The notes under the pieces: model-generated
What the model saw: the letters and a program-made list of their open reading frames with translations, nothing else
The model's database searches: none
Told to the model about the DNA's origin: nothing
Made by a program: the position numbers and the translations under genes
Origin: Flavobacteriaceae bacterium D16
GTDB lineage: Bacteria > Bacteroidota > Bacteroidia > Flavobacteriales > Flavobacteriaceae
Direction: 5' to 3'
Assembly: GCA_021295155.1 (NCBI GenBank)
Contig: JAJTJC010000035.1
Coordinates: 124,001-188,000, forward strand
DNA: 64,000 bases
Shown here: positions 18,024-27,159 of the stretch, one piece after another
How positions within the stretch are numbered: position 1 is the first letter of the stretch
Layout of the letters: the number at the start of each line of letters is the position of its first letter

Positions 18024-19310
18024 ATGCGAAAAGTGCTGATCATTACATATTACTGGCCTCCAGCAGGCGGACCAGGGGTGCAGCGTTGGTTAAAGTTTGT
18101 GAAGTACCTCAGGGAGTTTGAGGTAGAACCTGTAATCTTTACACCGTCTAATGCGGACTACCCTATACAAGATCCTGCCCTGGCTAAGGAATTACCTGAG
18201 GGCATTCGTGTATACCGGCATACTATTTTTGAACCTTACAGGATTGCAAGACTCTTTTCGAGAAAACAAACAGAGGTAATCCGTACAGGAATAATCCCCA
18301 CGGAACGCCAATCTTTAAAAGACCGTCTTTTGCTCTGGATCAGGGGCAACTTATTTATACCAGATGCCCGTAAATTCTGGGTTAAACCTTCTGTGCGCTT
18401 TCTTAGGAACATTAATGAGAACGAACATTTTGATGCCCTGATAACTACTGGTCCACCTCACAGCGTTCACCTTATTGGATTAAAGTTAAAAAAACAGCTT
18501 TCAATACCCTGGATTGCAGATTTCCGTGATCCGTGGACAAGCATCGGCTACCATAAACAGCTGAAGCTAGGTAGCGTTGCCAGGAGGAAACACCTCAGCC
18601 TTGAACGTCAGGTTTTGAATTCCGCGGATGAGCTCCTGGTGACCAGTAGAACTACTAAAGAAGAGTTTGAAAACATCACGCAACAACCCATTCATGTTAT
18701 CACTAACGGGTATGACCTTGGGTATGAAAAAGATGAACCCCTAGACACACAATTTACCATTTCACATATAGGTTCACTTCTTAGCAAGCGCAATCCAGCT
18801 AATCTGTGGAGGGTACTCAGTGAATTAGTTAAGGAGAATCCTGAATTCCGGGATAGGTTTCGATTACAGCTTATTGGATTAGTGAGCGAAGAAGTTTTGA
18901 ATTCGCTGGATAATTACGGACTGAAAGCATATACACACCGATTGGATTATGTATCCCATGAGGATGCGATTGACTACCAGAAGAAATCGCAGGCCCTCTT
19001 ACTTCTTGAGATTGATGCTAAGGAAACCAGGGGGATCATTCCGGGAAAACTATTTGAGTACCTGGCAGCCAGGCGACCCATACTGGCCGTAGGACCCCAG
19101 GAGTGGGAGGCAGGTGAGCTTGTGACTACGCTGGGTGCCGGCAGGGTTTTTGGCTATAAGGAAGAAACTGAATTAAAAAAGGTAATTTTGAAATGGTTTC
19201 AGGACTACCTAAGGGGGACCCTTAGAGTGAAAGACGCCCAAATCACTCAGTTTAGTAGGAGAGAGCTAACCCGGAAACTGGCAGAACTGCTTCATGGGAA
19301 TCGTATTTAG
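18024..19310 (+). CDS. GT4-family glycosyltransferase
   Basis: The 428-residue protein begins with the Rossmann strand KVLIITYYWPPAGGPGVQRW, typical of GT-B family 4 enzymes. The second Rossmann half carries the donor-site region GIIPGKLFEYLAARRPILAVG (about 338-358). It is a cytosolic or membrane-associated enzyme that adds a sugar to a lipid-linked or surface glycan. It overlaps the start of the flippase gene by 17 nt, indicating translational coupling. Confidence 0.85.
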   Translation: MRKVLIITYYWPPAGGPGVQRWLKFVKYLREFEVEPVIFTPSNADYPIQDPALAKELPEGIRVYRHTIFEPYRIARLFSRKQTEVIRTGIIPTERQSLKDRLLLWIRGNLFIPDARKFWVKPSVRFLRNINENEHFDALITTGPPHSVHLIGLKLKKQLSIPWIADFRDPWTSIGYHKQLKLGSVARRKHLSLERQVLNSADELLVTSRTTKEEFENITQQPIHVITNGYDLGYEKDEPLDTQFTISHIGSLLSKRNPANLWRVLSELVKENPEFRDRFRLQLIGLVSEEVLNSLDNYGLKAYTHRLDYVSHEDAIDYQKKSQALLLLEIDAKETRGIIPGKLFEYLAARRPILAVGPQEWEAGELVTTLGAGRVFGYKEETELKKVILKWFQDYLRGTLRVKDAQITQFSRRELTRKLAELLHGNRI

Positions 19311-20748
19311 ACAATCGGCAAAGAATACTCTGGTAACCTATTTTGGTTTTGCCATTGGAGCGATCAATACGCTTTTCCTGTACACCCGATTCCTGTCGGA
19401 TGAATACTTTGGCCTTGTTGGGGTAATCCTGTCTACAGGAACCTTGTTAATGCCTGTCATGGCCTTTGGTGTGCCCAATACGCTAATAAAGTATTACAGC
19501 AGATTTAATAATAAGGAATCTCCATTTTTTCTCGGAAGTATGATGTTACTTCCCATGATCATGATTTTACCCCTTGGATTGCTCAGTTACCTGGCTAATG
19601 AAGCTATTGGGGAATTCCTTGCTCATAAAAACCTTATTGTCCGGGATTATGTATGGCATATTTTCCTGATCGGCTTGGGTATGGCCTATTTTGAGGTCTT
19701 TTATGCCTGGTGCAAAGTGCACAAGAGATCGGTTTTCGGGAATTTCATGAAGGAAGTTTTTGTTCGAATAGGAGTGACCTTGCTACTCCTACTCCTATAC
19801 GCAGATGTAATTGATGTTTCGGTTTTTCTCAATTCCCTGGTAGCCTTGTATTTATTACGTGCAGTAATTATGAAAATAGTAGCCGTTTCCCTGGAATTCC
19901 CGAGATTAAGCCTGAGCAAGCAACCTGTAAACCGTGGGATCTTCACCTATAGTTTATTGATTATACTTGGAGGGTCTACTGCCATCATCCTACTGGAGAT
20001 AGATCGCTTTATGATCAACCAATTTATACAAATAGAAAATGTAGCCTATTATACGGTCGCCATTTTTATTGCTACGGTAGTTGCCGTGCCTTCCAGAGCC
20101 ATGCATCAAATAGTATATCCCTTAACCGCGGAGATATTGAATGAAGGGGATAATGATGCCTTAAAACGCTTGTACAGCAAAAGTTCATTGACCCTATTTA
20201 TTGTAGCAGGTATTATTTTTTTGCTCATTATGATGAATCTTCCGGATCTCTATTTGTTTTTGCCGGAAAGTTACAGGGGAGGTTACCTTGTGGTCTTTCT
20301 CATAGGGTTGAGCCGGGTATTCGATGCATTGCTAGGAAACAATAATGCCATACTGTTTAATTCACGTTACTATCGTATGGTATTACTTATGGGGGTATTC
20401 CTTGCCCTTGCTACTATAGCGTTAAACCTGGTTTTTATTCCCATGTTTCAAACCGAAGGGGCTGCAATGGCAACCTGTATTGCCATTTTTCTTTACAATT
20501 CGGCCAAATTGATTTTTGTCTGGAACAAATTCCGAATTTCTCCATTTTCCAAAAACACCATCAGAGTTCTGGGGCTTCTGGTGTTTATTGGAGTTTTGTT
20601 TTACGCCTTGGAATTTCCATTCCACCCAGTGTTGAATATCATCCTTAAAAGTAGCCTTATGGTTCTAATGTATGCCGGAGTACTCTTCAGGTTAAGGATC
20701 TCAGAGGATATCAATGGTATAGTAAAAGGTTGGTACAATAAAAAATAG
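19294..20748 (+). CDS. Oligosaccharide flippase (Wzx/MATE-like)
   Basis: The 484-residue protein has about 12-14 hydrophobic helices with short loops, and opens FRQSAKNTLVTYFGFAIGAINTLF, as do polysaccharide biosynthesis exporters. Family members flip undecaprenyl-linked oligosaccharides across the inner membrane. It starts within the glycosyltransferase gene (17-nt overlap) and closes the operon. No Wzy or Wzz is visible, so polymer type is unknown. Confidence 0.85.
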   Translation: MGIVFRQSAKNTLVTYFGFAIGAINTLFLYTRFLSDEYFGLVGVILSTGTLLMPVMAFGVPNTLIKYYSRFNNKESPFFLGSMMLLPMIMILPLGLLSYLANEAIGEFLAHKNLIVRDYVWHIFLIGLGMAYFEVFYAWCKVHKRSVFGNFMKEVFVRIGVTLLLLLLYADVIDVSVFLNSLVALYLLRAVIMKIVAVSLEFPRLSLSKQPVNRGIFTYSLLIILGGSTAIILLEIDRFMINQFIQIENVAYYTVAIFIATVVAVPSRAMHQIVYPLTAEILNEGDNDALKRLYSKSSLTLFIVAGIIFLLIMMNLPDLYLFLPESYRGGYLVVFLIGLSRVFDALLGNNNAILFNSRYYRMVLLMGVFLALATIALNLVFIPMFQTEGAAMATCIAIFLYNSAKLIFVWNKFRISPFSKNTIRVLGLLVFIGVLFYALEFPFHPVLNIILKSSLMVLMYAGVLFRLRISEDINGIVKGWYNKK

Positions 20749-20750
20749 AA

Positions 20751-20779
20751 ACCCCGCAGGGACGAATCCGCTACGGGGT
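20751..20779 (-). terminator. Intrinsic terminator of the Arg-rich protein gene
   Basis: ACCCCG and CGGGGT pair around an inner GGA-CGAA-TCC hairpin. On the minus strand the stem is followed by TTCTATTTTTTATTG, so it can terminate the minus gene; the plus side lacks a T tract. Confidence 0.65.
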
Positions 20780-20809
20780 CTAAACAACTAACCAACCTAA
20801 AAACTATTT

Positions 20810-22036
20810 CTATCTTATTGTTCTTCTGCTTCTTTTAGCAGTATTGCTGCGCTCTGTTCTGTTCGCATTACTTTTAGTTAACTTTCGCTGTGGGCTTCGA
20901 CTCTTGCTCACTTCGTTACTCCTGGACCTGGAAGGGGCCTTGTAAGCTGGTTTCCGGCTCGAAGATCGTTTAGCTACAGCTTGACTTCGCGAATTTTTAT
21001 TAGCAGCGCCAACACGTTGCGTCCGTTTATTCTGCACAGTTCTGGATACTTTTTGTGTACCTCTGGCGGAATTGGATCGCTTTACTGTACTTGTCCTGAC
21101 CACTTTATCGTTACGCTTTTGTGCAGAATTTCTCTGAACACTGCTGTTACGGGTACTTGTTCTCCGTACTACCTCATTACGAGAAGCATTACGAGAGCCT
21201 TTTTTATTGTCAGCGCGATTTGCGTTTTCACTGCGATAGGCTGTACTTCTCCTTCCACTGTTTGCGTTGCGATCATTTCGAACCGAACGATTCCTCTCAA
21301 CACTATTTCTGGCATAACCGTTACGCTCATTTCTGGCAACAACCCGCTTGTCATTTCTATAAACACTGCGCCTTCTTTCCCAACCGCGATCGTTTCTCCT
21401 GTGCTCACGACCAATCCTTGCATAAGATCTCCTATAGTTGTCTCTGTAAGGTCGATACCAGGTATATCGTACAGGGTTATAAAACCTTCGGTATGGATTA
21501 TTGTATACAAGGCAGAAACCTACTGCTGGCCTTATAAAGAACCTGTGGAACGGACGATAAACATAATGACGATTATAAATGTTTATGAATCCAGTATGGT
21601 ATTGGAAAACACCCAGGTTATTATAAAAAACCCGCATCCCGCCTATACGTCTCACTCTTCCATTTCGGTACCAGACATTAACATCGCCTATCTGAGATAC
21701 CCTACCGTAGAAATCGTAGAACACAGGTACGTTCTCAATCTGTACAACTGCACCATAGTCATCATACTGTACAAAAGGGTTATAATTGAAACCAGAATTA
21801 AATGTTATGCTTGCCGGACCTACGCCTATGCCTGCTGATACATTAACACGGTTATTTATAAAGAAGTCGAACTCACCATCCGGGTATACAGAAAATGTAA
21901 TCCCATTATGAACAAAAATAAAGGAGTTGTCATATCGGTAAGCGTTACGCATAGTAACGGTATTGTCCGCTGTGGCAGCCATGGTACTCGGTGCACCAAT
22001 AAAAAGGGCTGCAATTAAGAGTACTAGATGTTTCAT
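20810..22036 (-). CDS. Secreted protein with Tyr/Phe-rich head and Arg/Ser/Asn-rich low-complexity tail
   Basis: The 408-residue protein has a signal peptide ending PSTMAA. Residues about 30-200 are aromatic and contain three related short units (for example NVPVFYDFYGRVSQIGDVNV, then VWYRNGRVRRIGGMRVFYNN). From about 205 to the end it is almost entirely Arg, Ser, Asn and Lys, an extremely basic disordered tail. I recognise the head as a flavobacterial envelope family of unknown function. The tail may bind nucleic acid, lipopolysaccharide or acidic glycan outside the cytoplasm; that is inference. It ends at a good terminator facing the polysaccharide operon. Confidence 0.65.
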   Translation of the reverse strand: MKHLVLLIAALFIGAPSTMAATADNTVTMRNAYRYDNSFIFVHNGITFSVYPDGEFDFFINNRVNVSAGIGVGPASITFNSGFNYNPFVQYDDYGAVVQIENVPVFYDFYGRVSQIGDVNVWYRNGRVRRIGGMRVFYNNLGVFQYHTGFINIYNRHYVYRPFHRFFIRPAVGFCLVYNNPYRRFYNPVRYTWYRPYRDNYRRSYARIGREHRRNDRGWERRRSVYRNDKRVVARNERNGYARNSVERNRSVRNDRNANSGRRSTAYRSENANRADNKKGSRNASRNEVVRRTSTRNSSVQRNSAQKRNDKVVRTSTVKRSNSARGTQKVSRTVQNKRTQRVGAANKNSRSQAVAKRSSSRKPAYKAPSRSRSNEVSKSRSPQRKLTKSNANRTERSNTAKRSRRTIR

Positions 22037-22219
22037 AATATTAGATTTAAACTGTTCCGAATGGAAATATTCACATTCGCCTAGTATAAACCAAACAGCG
22101 TGCCAAAAATTGGTACTATACTATAAAATACTGATAATCAGTAAGATAAAATATATTGAAAGGATATACTCAACTAAGTGTAGGCTGGGATGAAAGGTAT
22201 TTTTCAAAAAATTAAGAAA

Positions 22220-25003
22220 CTATAACCCTAATTTTGGCTGCAGGTAGCGGGCGGTATAACTATTAGCATTTTGAGCCACTTCCTCCGGGGTTCCGGCAAC
22301 TATAAGGGACCCTCCACGGTCACCTCCCTCAGGCCCAAGGTCTATCAGGTAATCGGCACATTTGATTAGTTCAATATTGTGTTCGATTACTACAATAGAA
22401 TGCCCGCGCTCCAGTAAGGCATCAAAAGATTTCAGAAGTTTCTTAATATCATGGAAATGAAGGCCGGTTGTGGGTTCGTCAAAGATAAAGAGTGATTTAT
22501 CCTTAGTGTTTCCTTTCACCAAAAAAGAAGCAAGTTTGATCCTTTGGGCTTCACCACCGGATAATGTGGAAGAAGACTGCCCCAGGGTAACGTATCCCAA
22601 ACCTACATCCTGAAGGGGTTGTAGCCTCGAAGTTATTTTTGGCTGCTTGTTTTCGGAAAAGAAGGAAATGGCATTATCTATAGTCATATTTAAGACGTCA
22701 TCGATACTGGCTCCTTCGAAGCGGACTTCCAGGACTTCTTTTTTGAAACGTTTTCCCTTGCACACGTCGCACTCGAGGTGCACATCGGCCATAAACTGCA
22801 TCTCTACTCGAATCTCACCCTCTCCTTTGCACTTGTCGCACCTACCTCCATCAACATTAAAGGAAAAATGTTTGGACTGGTAACCTCTTATCTTGCTCAA
22901 TTTTTGCCTAGCGAATAGTGCACGGATTTCGTCGTACGCTTTGATATAGGTTACCGGATTGGATCGGGACGAACGGCCAATGGGATTTTGATCTACAAAC
23001 TCTACATTTTTCAGACCAGAGTAATCGCCTTCAACGGCTGTATGCTGACCCGATTTTTCGCCGTAGCCTCCTAGTTTCTTAAGCATAATAGGGTAGAGCA
23101 GGCGTTTTACGAGGGAACTTTTCCCACTGCCGGAAACTCCTGATACCACAGTTAACATATTCAGCGGAAAGGTAACGTCAATATTTTTCAGGTTATTTTC
23201 ACGTGCTCCTTTTATTATAATCTGATTTTTGCTCTCACGGCGTACCCTGGGCACTTCAATCTGCTCACTTCCATTTAAATAGCCCGCGGTTAGGGTATCC
23301 ATCTTTACTATTTCAGACATAGGGCCATGAGCAACTACTTCCCCTCCCCGGGTGCCTGCCTCCGGACCAATGTCAATAACTTCATCTGCAGCCAGCATAA
23401 TGTCTTCATCGTGCTCCACAACAATAACTGTGTTGCCAAGATCCCGCAGGGATTTGAGCACTGCGATCAGGTTTTCTGTATCACGCGGATGCAGCCCTAT
23501 GCTCGGTTCATCCAGGATATACATGGAACCTACCAGGCTGCTTCCTAACGAGGTTGCCAGGTTTATGCGTTGGCTCTCCCCGCCTGAGAGGGTGTTCGAT
23601 TTCCGGTTCAGGCTAAGGTATCCAAGGCCAACTTTCTGAAGAAAATCAAGACGCGTGTTAATTTCCTTTAATAATCTCCCGGAAATCTGTGTCTCAAATG
23701 TTGTCAGGGACAGGCTTTCAAAAAACTCAGTAAGGGATTCAATAGAGAGTTCAACCAGCTCCGAGATTGAGACTCCACCAACTTTTACATTGTTGGCCTC
23801 TTTGCGTAAGCGTTTTCCGTGACATTCCTGGCATTTGGTCTTCCCCCTGTAACGCGAAAGCATCACCCGGTTCTGAATCTTATAGCTTTTATCCTCAAGG
23901 AGTTTAAAAAAGGCATTAATACCCGTGAAGTGTTGATTTCCATCCCATACCAGTTCTTTTTGTACCTCACTGAGCTCAAACCAGGGCTTATGTATAGGAA
24001 AATCAAATTTATAGGCCGCGTTAACCAGTTGATCACGATACCAGCTCATGCTTTCTCCCCTCCAGGGGAAAATGGCATTTTCATAAACCGATAAAGCGGT
24101 ATTGGGGATCACCAGGTCTTCATCTATTCCGATAACATCCCCATAGCCTTCACACCTTGGACAAGCGCCATATGGATTATTAAAACTGAACAGATGTACA
24201 TTAGGTTCCAGAAAGCTTAAGCCATCTAATTCAAATCGGTTGCTGAAACTAGTCGAGGTGTTTGTCTTAAGTTCTTCTATAAGGCAAGTACCCTTCCCTT
24301 CAAAAAAAGCGTTATCAACTGCATTTGCCAGTCGATTAAAAAAATCTTCATCCGCTCTTTTAACTATTCGGTCTACTACCAGGTAAAAGTCGTACCCAAT
24401 ATCTTCCGGGGCCTCTTCAATTCGAATAACCTGCCCTTTGTACTGTATACGCGCATAACCCTGCTTGGAAAGCAAGGCCAGTGATTTAATTGGGTCACGT
24501 TCATCCGGGATATGAATGGGGGCTAGTAACAGTAATTTGCTGCCATTATCGAAGCCTTTGACATGATCGATAACATCACTTACCGTGTGTTTTTTTACTT
24601 CCTTTCCTGATAGAGGGGAATAAGTTTTCCCAATCCGGGCATATAGCAGTTTAAGGTAATCGTATATCTCAGTGGTAGTTCCTACAGTGGATCTGGGATT
24701 ACTGGTGTTTACCTTCTGTTCTATGGCAATGGCAGGTGCAATTCCTTTTATATAGTCCACTTTAGGTTTATCCAGTTTTCCCAGGAATTGCCTGGCGTAG
24801 GAGGAAAGGCTTTCAACATACCTGCGCTGCCCCTCGGCATATAAAGTGTCAAAAGCGAGGCTGGATTTTCCGGAACCACTTAAACCAGTTATAACAACCA
24901 GCTTATTCCTGGGGATCACCACATCAATATTCTTAAGATTGTGGAGTTGAGCCCCTTTAATAATGATGTTTTCCTTGGGATTTACCTCGCTAATCGCTAC
25001 CAT
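22220..25003 (-). CDS. uvrA: UvrABC excinuclease subunit A
   Basis: UvrA recognises bulky DNA lesions and loads UvrB. From the ATG at 25003 it has 927 residues. Both ABC ATPase halves are present: Walker [10 protein letters not shown] at 40-48 and GVSGSGKSS in the second half, signature [12 protein letters not shown] and [12 protein letters not shown], and zinc modules [16 protein letters not shown] and [16 protein letters not shown]. An ATG at 25045 is also in frame, but the TATCTTTG promoter box (25028-25021) lies downstream of it, so 25003 is the better start. It is divergent from the first sigma factor gene. Confidence 0.95.
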   Translation of the reverse strand: MVAISEVNPKENIIIKGAQLHNLKNIDVVIPRNKLVVITGLSGSGKSSLAFDTLYAEGQRRYVESLSSYARQFLGKLDKPKVDYIKGIAPAIAIEQKVNTSNPRSTVGTTTEIYDYLKLLYARIGKTYSPLSGKEVKKHTVSDVIDHVKGFDNGSKLLLLAPIHIPDERDPIKSLALLSKQGYARIQYKGQVIRIEEAPEDIGYDFYLVVDRIVKRADEDFFNRLANAVDNAFFEGKGTCLIEELKTNTSTSFSNRFELDGLSFLEPNVHLFSFNNPYGACPRCEGYGDVIGIDEDLVIPNTALSVYENAIFPWRGESMSWYRDQLVNAAYKFDFPIHKPWFELSEVQKELVWDGNQHFTGINAFFKLLEDKSYKIQNRVMLSRYRGKTKCQECHGKRLRKEANNVKVGGVSISELVELSIESLTEFFESLSLTTFETQISGRLLKEINTRLDFLQKVGLGYLSLNRKSNTLSGGESQRINLATSLGSSLVGSMYILDEPSIGLHPRDTENLIAVLKSLRDLGNTVIVVEHDEDIMLAADEVIDIGPEAGTRGGEVVAHGPMSEIVKMDTLTAGYLNGSEQIEVPRVRRESKNQIIIKGARENNLKNIDVTFPLNMLTVVSGVSGSGKSSLVKRLLYPIMLKKLGGYGEKSGQHTAVEGDYSGLKNVEFVDQNPIGRSSRSNPVTYIKAYDEIRALFARQKLSKIRGYQSKHFSFNVDGGRCDKCKGEGEIRVEMQFMADVHLECDVCKGKRFKKEVLEVRFEGASIDDVLNMTIDNAISFFSENKQPKITSRLQPLQDVGLGYVTLGQSSSTLSGGEAQRIKLASFLVKGNTKDKSLFIFDEPTTGLHFHDIKKLLKSFDALLERGHSIVVIEHNIELIKCADYLIDLGPEGGDRGGSLIVAGTPEEVAQNANSYTARYLQPKLGL

Positions 25004-25020
25004 TTTTCCAGTTGAGAGTG

Positions 25021-25028
25021 CAAAGATA
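25021..25028 (-). promoter_or_regulatory. -7 box (TATCTTTG) of uvrA
   Basis: The minus-strand TATCTTTG ends 17 nt before the ATG at 25003 and lies inside the longer alternative ORF, arguing against the 25045 start. No SOS-type operator is recognisable by eye, and a -33 TTG is not obvious. Confidence 0.45.
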
Positions 25029-25096
25029 AGATATGTTCCCATCATTGACCAGTAGCATTGGTTCCTGGCTACTTTTCGATCAAATGCTTAATGATA

Positions 25097-25129
25097 TTTG
25101 TTACCTAGGCCGGAATTTTTCTATATTTG
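25097..25129 (+). promoter_or_regulatory. Promoter of the first sigma factor gene (TTTG-N21-TATATTTG)
   Basis: TTTG at 25097-25100 and TATATTTG at 25122-25129 are separated by 21 nt, a near-perfect Bacteroidota promoter. The leader to the ATG at 25253 would be about 115 nt, much longer than at other genes here, leaving room for regulation. Confidence 0.6.
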
Positions 25130-25252
25130 AATTATAATACCTAAATAAAAAGCGCCTATAGCTATACAATTACTTTTTTGAATTACGCCTGAATAACTGA
25201 CTTTCTAACGGTTTTGAAAGGCTTTAATGTTGAACCAAAAAAGGTAATTTGT

Positions 25253-25834
25253 ATGGAATTACAGATCGACGACGCGATATTAGTGCGAGACTACATGAAG
25301 GGAGATGAGCGCGCCCTTGAACTTCTGATCAACAAACACAACCAAAGACTTAGCAGTTTTATCTATTCGAAAGTCAAGGATAGGGAAGCAACCGAAGACA
25401 TCTTCCAGGATACTTTTATGAAAGTGATCCGTACCCTAAAACGCGGTGCCTATAATGAAGAAGGTAAATTTTTGTCCTGGGTGATGCGTATTGCCCATAA
25501 CCTTATTATTGATCATTTCAGGAGAAACAAGCGAATGCCCAAATTTCAATCGAATGGGGACTTCAATATCTTTGGAGTGATAAGCGATGATGAGTTAAAT
25601 GTGGAATGCCAGTTAATCAAAGATCAAATCGACTGCGATTTGGGACAGTTAATCGAAGAACTCCCGGAAGACCAGAAAAAGGTGCTCCTGATGCGGATTT
25701 ACAAGAATATGAGTTTCAAGGAAATCGCCGAAAACACTGGGGTGAGCATCAATACGGCCCTGGGCAGAATGCGCTATGCACTGATCAATATCAGGAAGGT
25801 CATAGAGAAGCACGATATAGTTTTAACGAATTAA
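25253..25834 (+). CDS. Sigma-70 family (ECF-like) RNA polymerase sigma factor, copy 1
   Basis: The 193-residue protein has only regions 2 and 4. Region 2 includes EDIFQDTFMKVIRTL and WVMRIAHNLIIDHFRRNKR (about 47-92); region 4 includes LPEDQKKVLLMRIYKNMSFKEIAENTGVSINTALGRMRYAL (about 137-177). The start at 25253 aligns residue for residue with copy 2 (MELQIDDAILV versus MEYPIDDSILV); an upstream in-frame start at 25214 lacks a counterpart. No anti-sigma membrane protein follows. Instead a 47-residue ORF follows, as it does after copy 2. By my count the two sigma proteins share about three quarters of residues. Confidence 0.9.
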   Translation: MELQIDDAILVRDYMKGDERALELLINKHNQRLSSFIYSKVKDREATEDIFQDTFMKVIRTLKRGAYNEEGKFLSWVMRIAHNLIIDHFRRNKRMPKFQSNGDFNIFGVISDDELNVECQLIKDQIDCDLGQLIEELPEDQKKVLLMRIYKNMSFKEIAENTGVSINTALGRMRYALINIRKVIEKHDIVLTN

Positions 25835-25877
25835 TCAACCTTAGAACGACTATAATTAAACATGCCCGTACACTGAC

Positions 25878-25893
25878 GTTATTTAGGTATAAC
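25878..25893 (+). promoter_or_regulatory. Inverted repeat GTTAT-N6-ATAAC before microprotein 1
   Basis: GTTAT TTAGGT ATAAC ends 10 nt before the ATG of the first microprotein. The same arms, and the longer match CGTTATTT-N4-ATAAC, occur before the second microprotein at 26986. It may be a protein-binding site or a small mRNA hairpin next to the start codon. Confidence 0.5.
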
Positions 25894-25903
25894 AAAAGTG
25901 ATT

Positions 25904-26047
25904 ATGGAGCATATTTACATAAAAGACAATACCCATTGTGAACTGGTTAAAACCAGACCTAGCCGAATCAGGTTCTTACTGGACTATTCAAAATCCCTGA
26001 ATATTATAGAACACCATGGTGTGACCTTTGAAAGCAACCTGAATTAA
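25904..26047 (+). CDS. 47-residue microprotein 1, downstream of sigma factor copy 1
   Basis: This short ORF runs from ATG 25904 to TAA 26045-26047 and starts 69 nt after the sigma factor stop. The protein begins MEHIYIKDNTHCELVK and ends VTFESNLN. It aligns without gaps to microprotein 2 over all 47 residues; 21 positions are identical by my count, including ME-IY, Cys12, Leu14, Lys16, FLL-YS-SL at 24-32 and FESN-N at the end. Conservation at the protein level with diverged DNA argues that it is translated. No signal peptide or TM helix is seen. Function is unknown; position suggests a modulator of, or a target controlled with, the sigma factor. Confidence 0.72.
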   Translation: MEHIYIKDNTHCELVKTRPSRIRFLLDYSKSLNIIEHHGVTFESNLN

Positions 26048-26068
26048 CAATAAGGTTTAAAAGAAATA

Positions 26069-26103
26069 AAAATCCCCTGAGCAATGCATCAGGGGATTTT
26101 TTT
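26069..26103 (+). terminator. Intrinsic terminator after microprotein 1
   Basis: A 12-bp stem AAAATCCCCTGA / TCAGGGGATTTT with loop GCAATGCA is followed by more T. It closes the first sigma-microprotein unit 21 nt after the microprotein stop. Confidence 0.9.
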
Positions 26104-26357
26104 ATATCCCATAGGTAAGGAAATAATACTTCCATAAGAACAAATGGCTGTAACTCACTTTTTCAGCCTTTATTGTACGGTTTTTCTTAAAAACGTGTGT
26201 TTACATCAAAAATCCCGCGTTTGACAACATACTTTTTACTGCAGGGGGCCATTTATCTACTTTAGAACTGGATTTAGACACCAAAACAGTTTTAATAAAA
26301 TAGAAAATCATTCCCGGCTCAGGCCAAGGGCATTTAACCTTAACCAAAAATACTAAC
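26104..26357 (+). other. Non-coding region before sigma factor copy 2
   Basis: Together with the terminator this gives a 310-nt stretch without a gene. I see no TAnnTTTG box in it. TTGACA occurs at 26221-26226 without a -10 partner at the right distance. The long leader, as for copy 1, may carry control elements that I cannot define. Confidence 0.4.
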
Positions 26358-26942
26358 ATGGAATATCCAATTGACGATTCAATCTTAGTTCAGGATTACA
26401 TCAGCGGAGACGAAAAAGCCCTGGAGGTTTTAATAAACAGACACAACCAACGAATTACAAGCTTCATCTATTCTAAGGTAATGGACCGAGATATAGCTGA
26501 AGATATTTTCCAGGATACTTTTATTAAGGTTATAAAAACACTTAAGAAAGGCAGATATAGTGAGGAAGGTAAATTCTTGCCCTGGGTAATGCGAATTGCA
26601 CATAACCTCATTATAGATCACTTCCGTAAGAACAAAAGAATGCCACGGTTTGAAGGAAATGAGGAGTTCAATATCTTTTCTGTTCTGGGGGATGACAAAT
26701 TAAATGCTGAAAAACAACTGATTAAGGATCAAATAGATAGTGACCTATCTAAATTGATAGAAGAATTACCCGATGACCAGAAAGAAGTTTTGGTAATGCG
26801 AATTTACCGGGACATGAGTTTCAAAGAAATTTCTGAGAATACGGGAGTTAGTATCAACACTGCATTAGGAAGAATGCGATATGCTCTGATTAACCTGAGA
26901 AAAATTATTGAGCGAAACAATATCGTACTTACCAGCTCCTAA
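26358..26942 (+). CDS. Sigma-70 family (ECF-like) RNA polymerase sigma factor, copy 2
   Basis: The 194-residue paralogue of the gene at 25253 has the same region 2 (EDIFQDTFIKVIKTL, WVMRIAHNLIIDHFRKNKR) and region 4 (VLVMRIYRDMSFKEISENTG, TALGRMRYALINLR). The DNA-contacting helix VSINTALGRMRYAL is identical between copies, so both may recognise the same promoters. Differences cluster in the N-terminal 45 residues and the linker (about 93-118), where core or regulator contacts would differ. It is followed by microprotein 2 and a terminator, repeating the layout of copy 1. Confidence 0.9.
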   Translation: MEYPIDDSILVQDYISGDEKALEVLINRHNQRITSFIYSKVMDRDIAEDIFQDTFIKVIKTLKKGRYSEEGKFLPWVMRIAHNLIIDHFRKNKRMPRFEGNEEFNIFSVLGDDKLNAEKQLIKDQIDSDLSKLIEELPDDQKEVLVMRIYRDMSFKEISENTGVSINTALGRMRYALINLRKIIERNNIVLTSS

Positions 26943-26985
26943 TTTAAAGAAATTTTAGGGCGAGCAATAATTCCAAAATAGTTGC

Positions 26986-27001
26986 GTTATTTTAACATAA
27001 C
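26986..27001 (+). promoter_or_regulatory. Inverted repeat GTTAT-N6-ATAAC before microprotein 2
   Basis: GTTAT TTTAAC ATAAC ends 14 nt before the ATG at 27016. The arms and spacing equal those at 25878, although surrounding sequence has diverged. Confidence 0.5.
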
Positions 27002-27015
27002 TAGACTATAATCGT

Positions 27016-27159
27016 ATGGAAAAAATTTACTCTGCCGAAAAAAGTACCTGTAAACTGGCTAAGGCTGGTCCTGAAACCATTCAATTTTTATTGAATTACT
27101 CCAGGTCTCTTAGACCCGTGCGATATAAAAAATTGGTGTTTGAATCCAATATGAACTAA
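27016..27159 (+). CDS. 47-residue microprotein 2, downstream of sigma factor copy 2
   Basis: ATG at 27016 to TAA at 27157-27159 encodes 47 residues, beginning MEKIYSAEKSTCKLAK and ending LVFESNMN. It matches microprotein 1 in length and in a Cys12, FLL-YS-SL and FESN-N pattern. The middle (about 33-40, RPVRYKKL) is more basic than in copy 1. It lies 73 nt after sigma copy 2, with the shared inverted repeat between. The stop codon is immediately followed by the terminator stem. Function unknown. Confidence 0.72.
   Translation: MEKIYSAEKSTCKLAKAGPETIQFLLNYSRSLRPVRYKKLVFESNMN

Noticed and set aside
20981-21838. A 285-codon open frame on the plus strand opposite the Arg-rich protein gene
   Set aside because: Arg and Ser codons on the minus strand keep the opposite frame free of stops. 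Its translation is Ile/Ser/Thr/Cys-rich with no domain or signal, so it is a shadow of the low-complexity gene.
25004-25045. Fourteen-residue N-terminal extension of UvrA
   Set aside because: The promoter -7 box lies inside this stretch, so it would not be transcribed from that promoter; UvrA proteins begin close to the 25003 start.
26221-26226. A consensus -35 TTGACA upstream of sigma copy 2
   Set aside because: No -10 hexamer or TAnnTTTG follows at a workable distance, and Bacteroidota promoters do not use this element.
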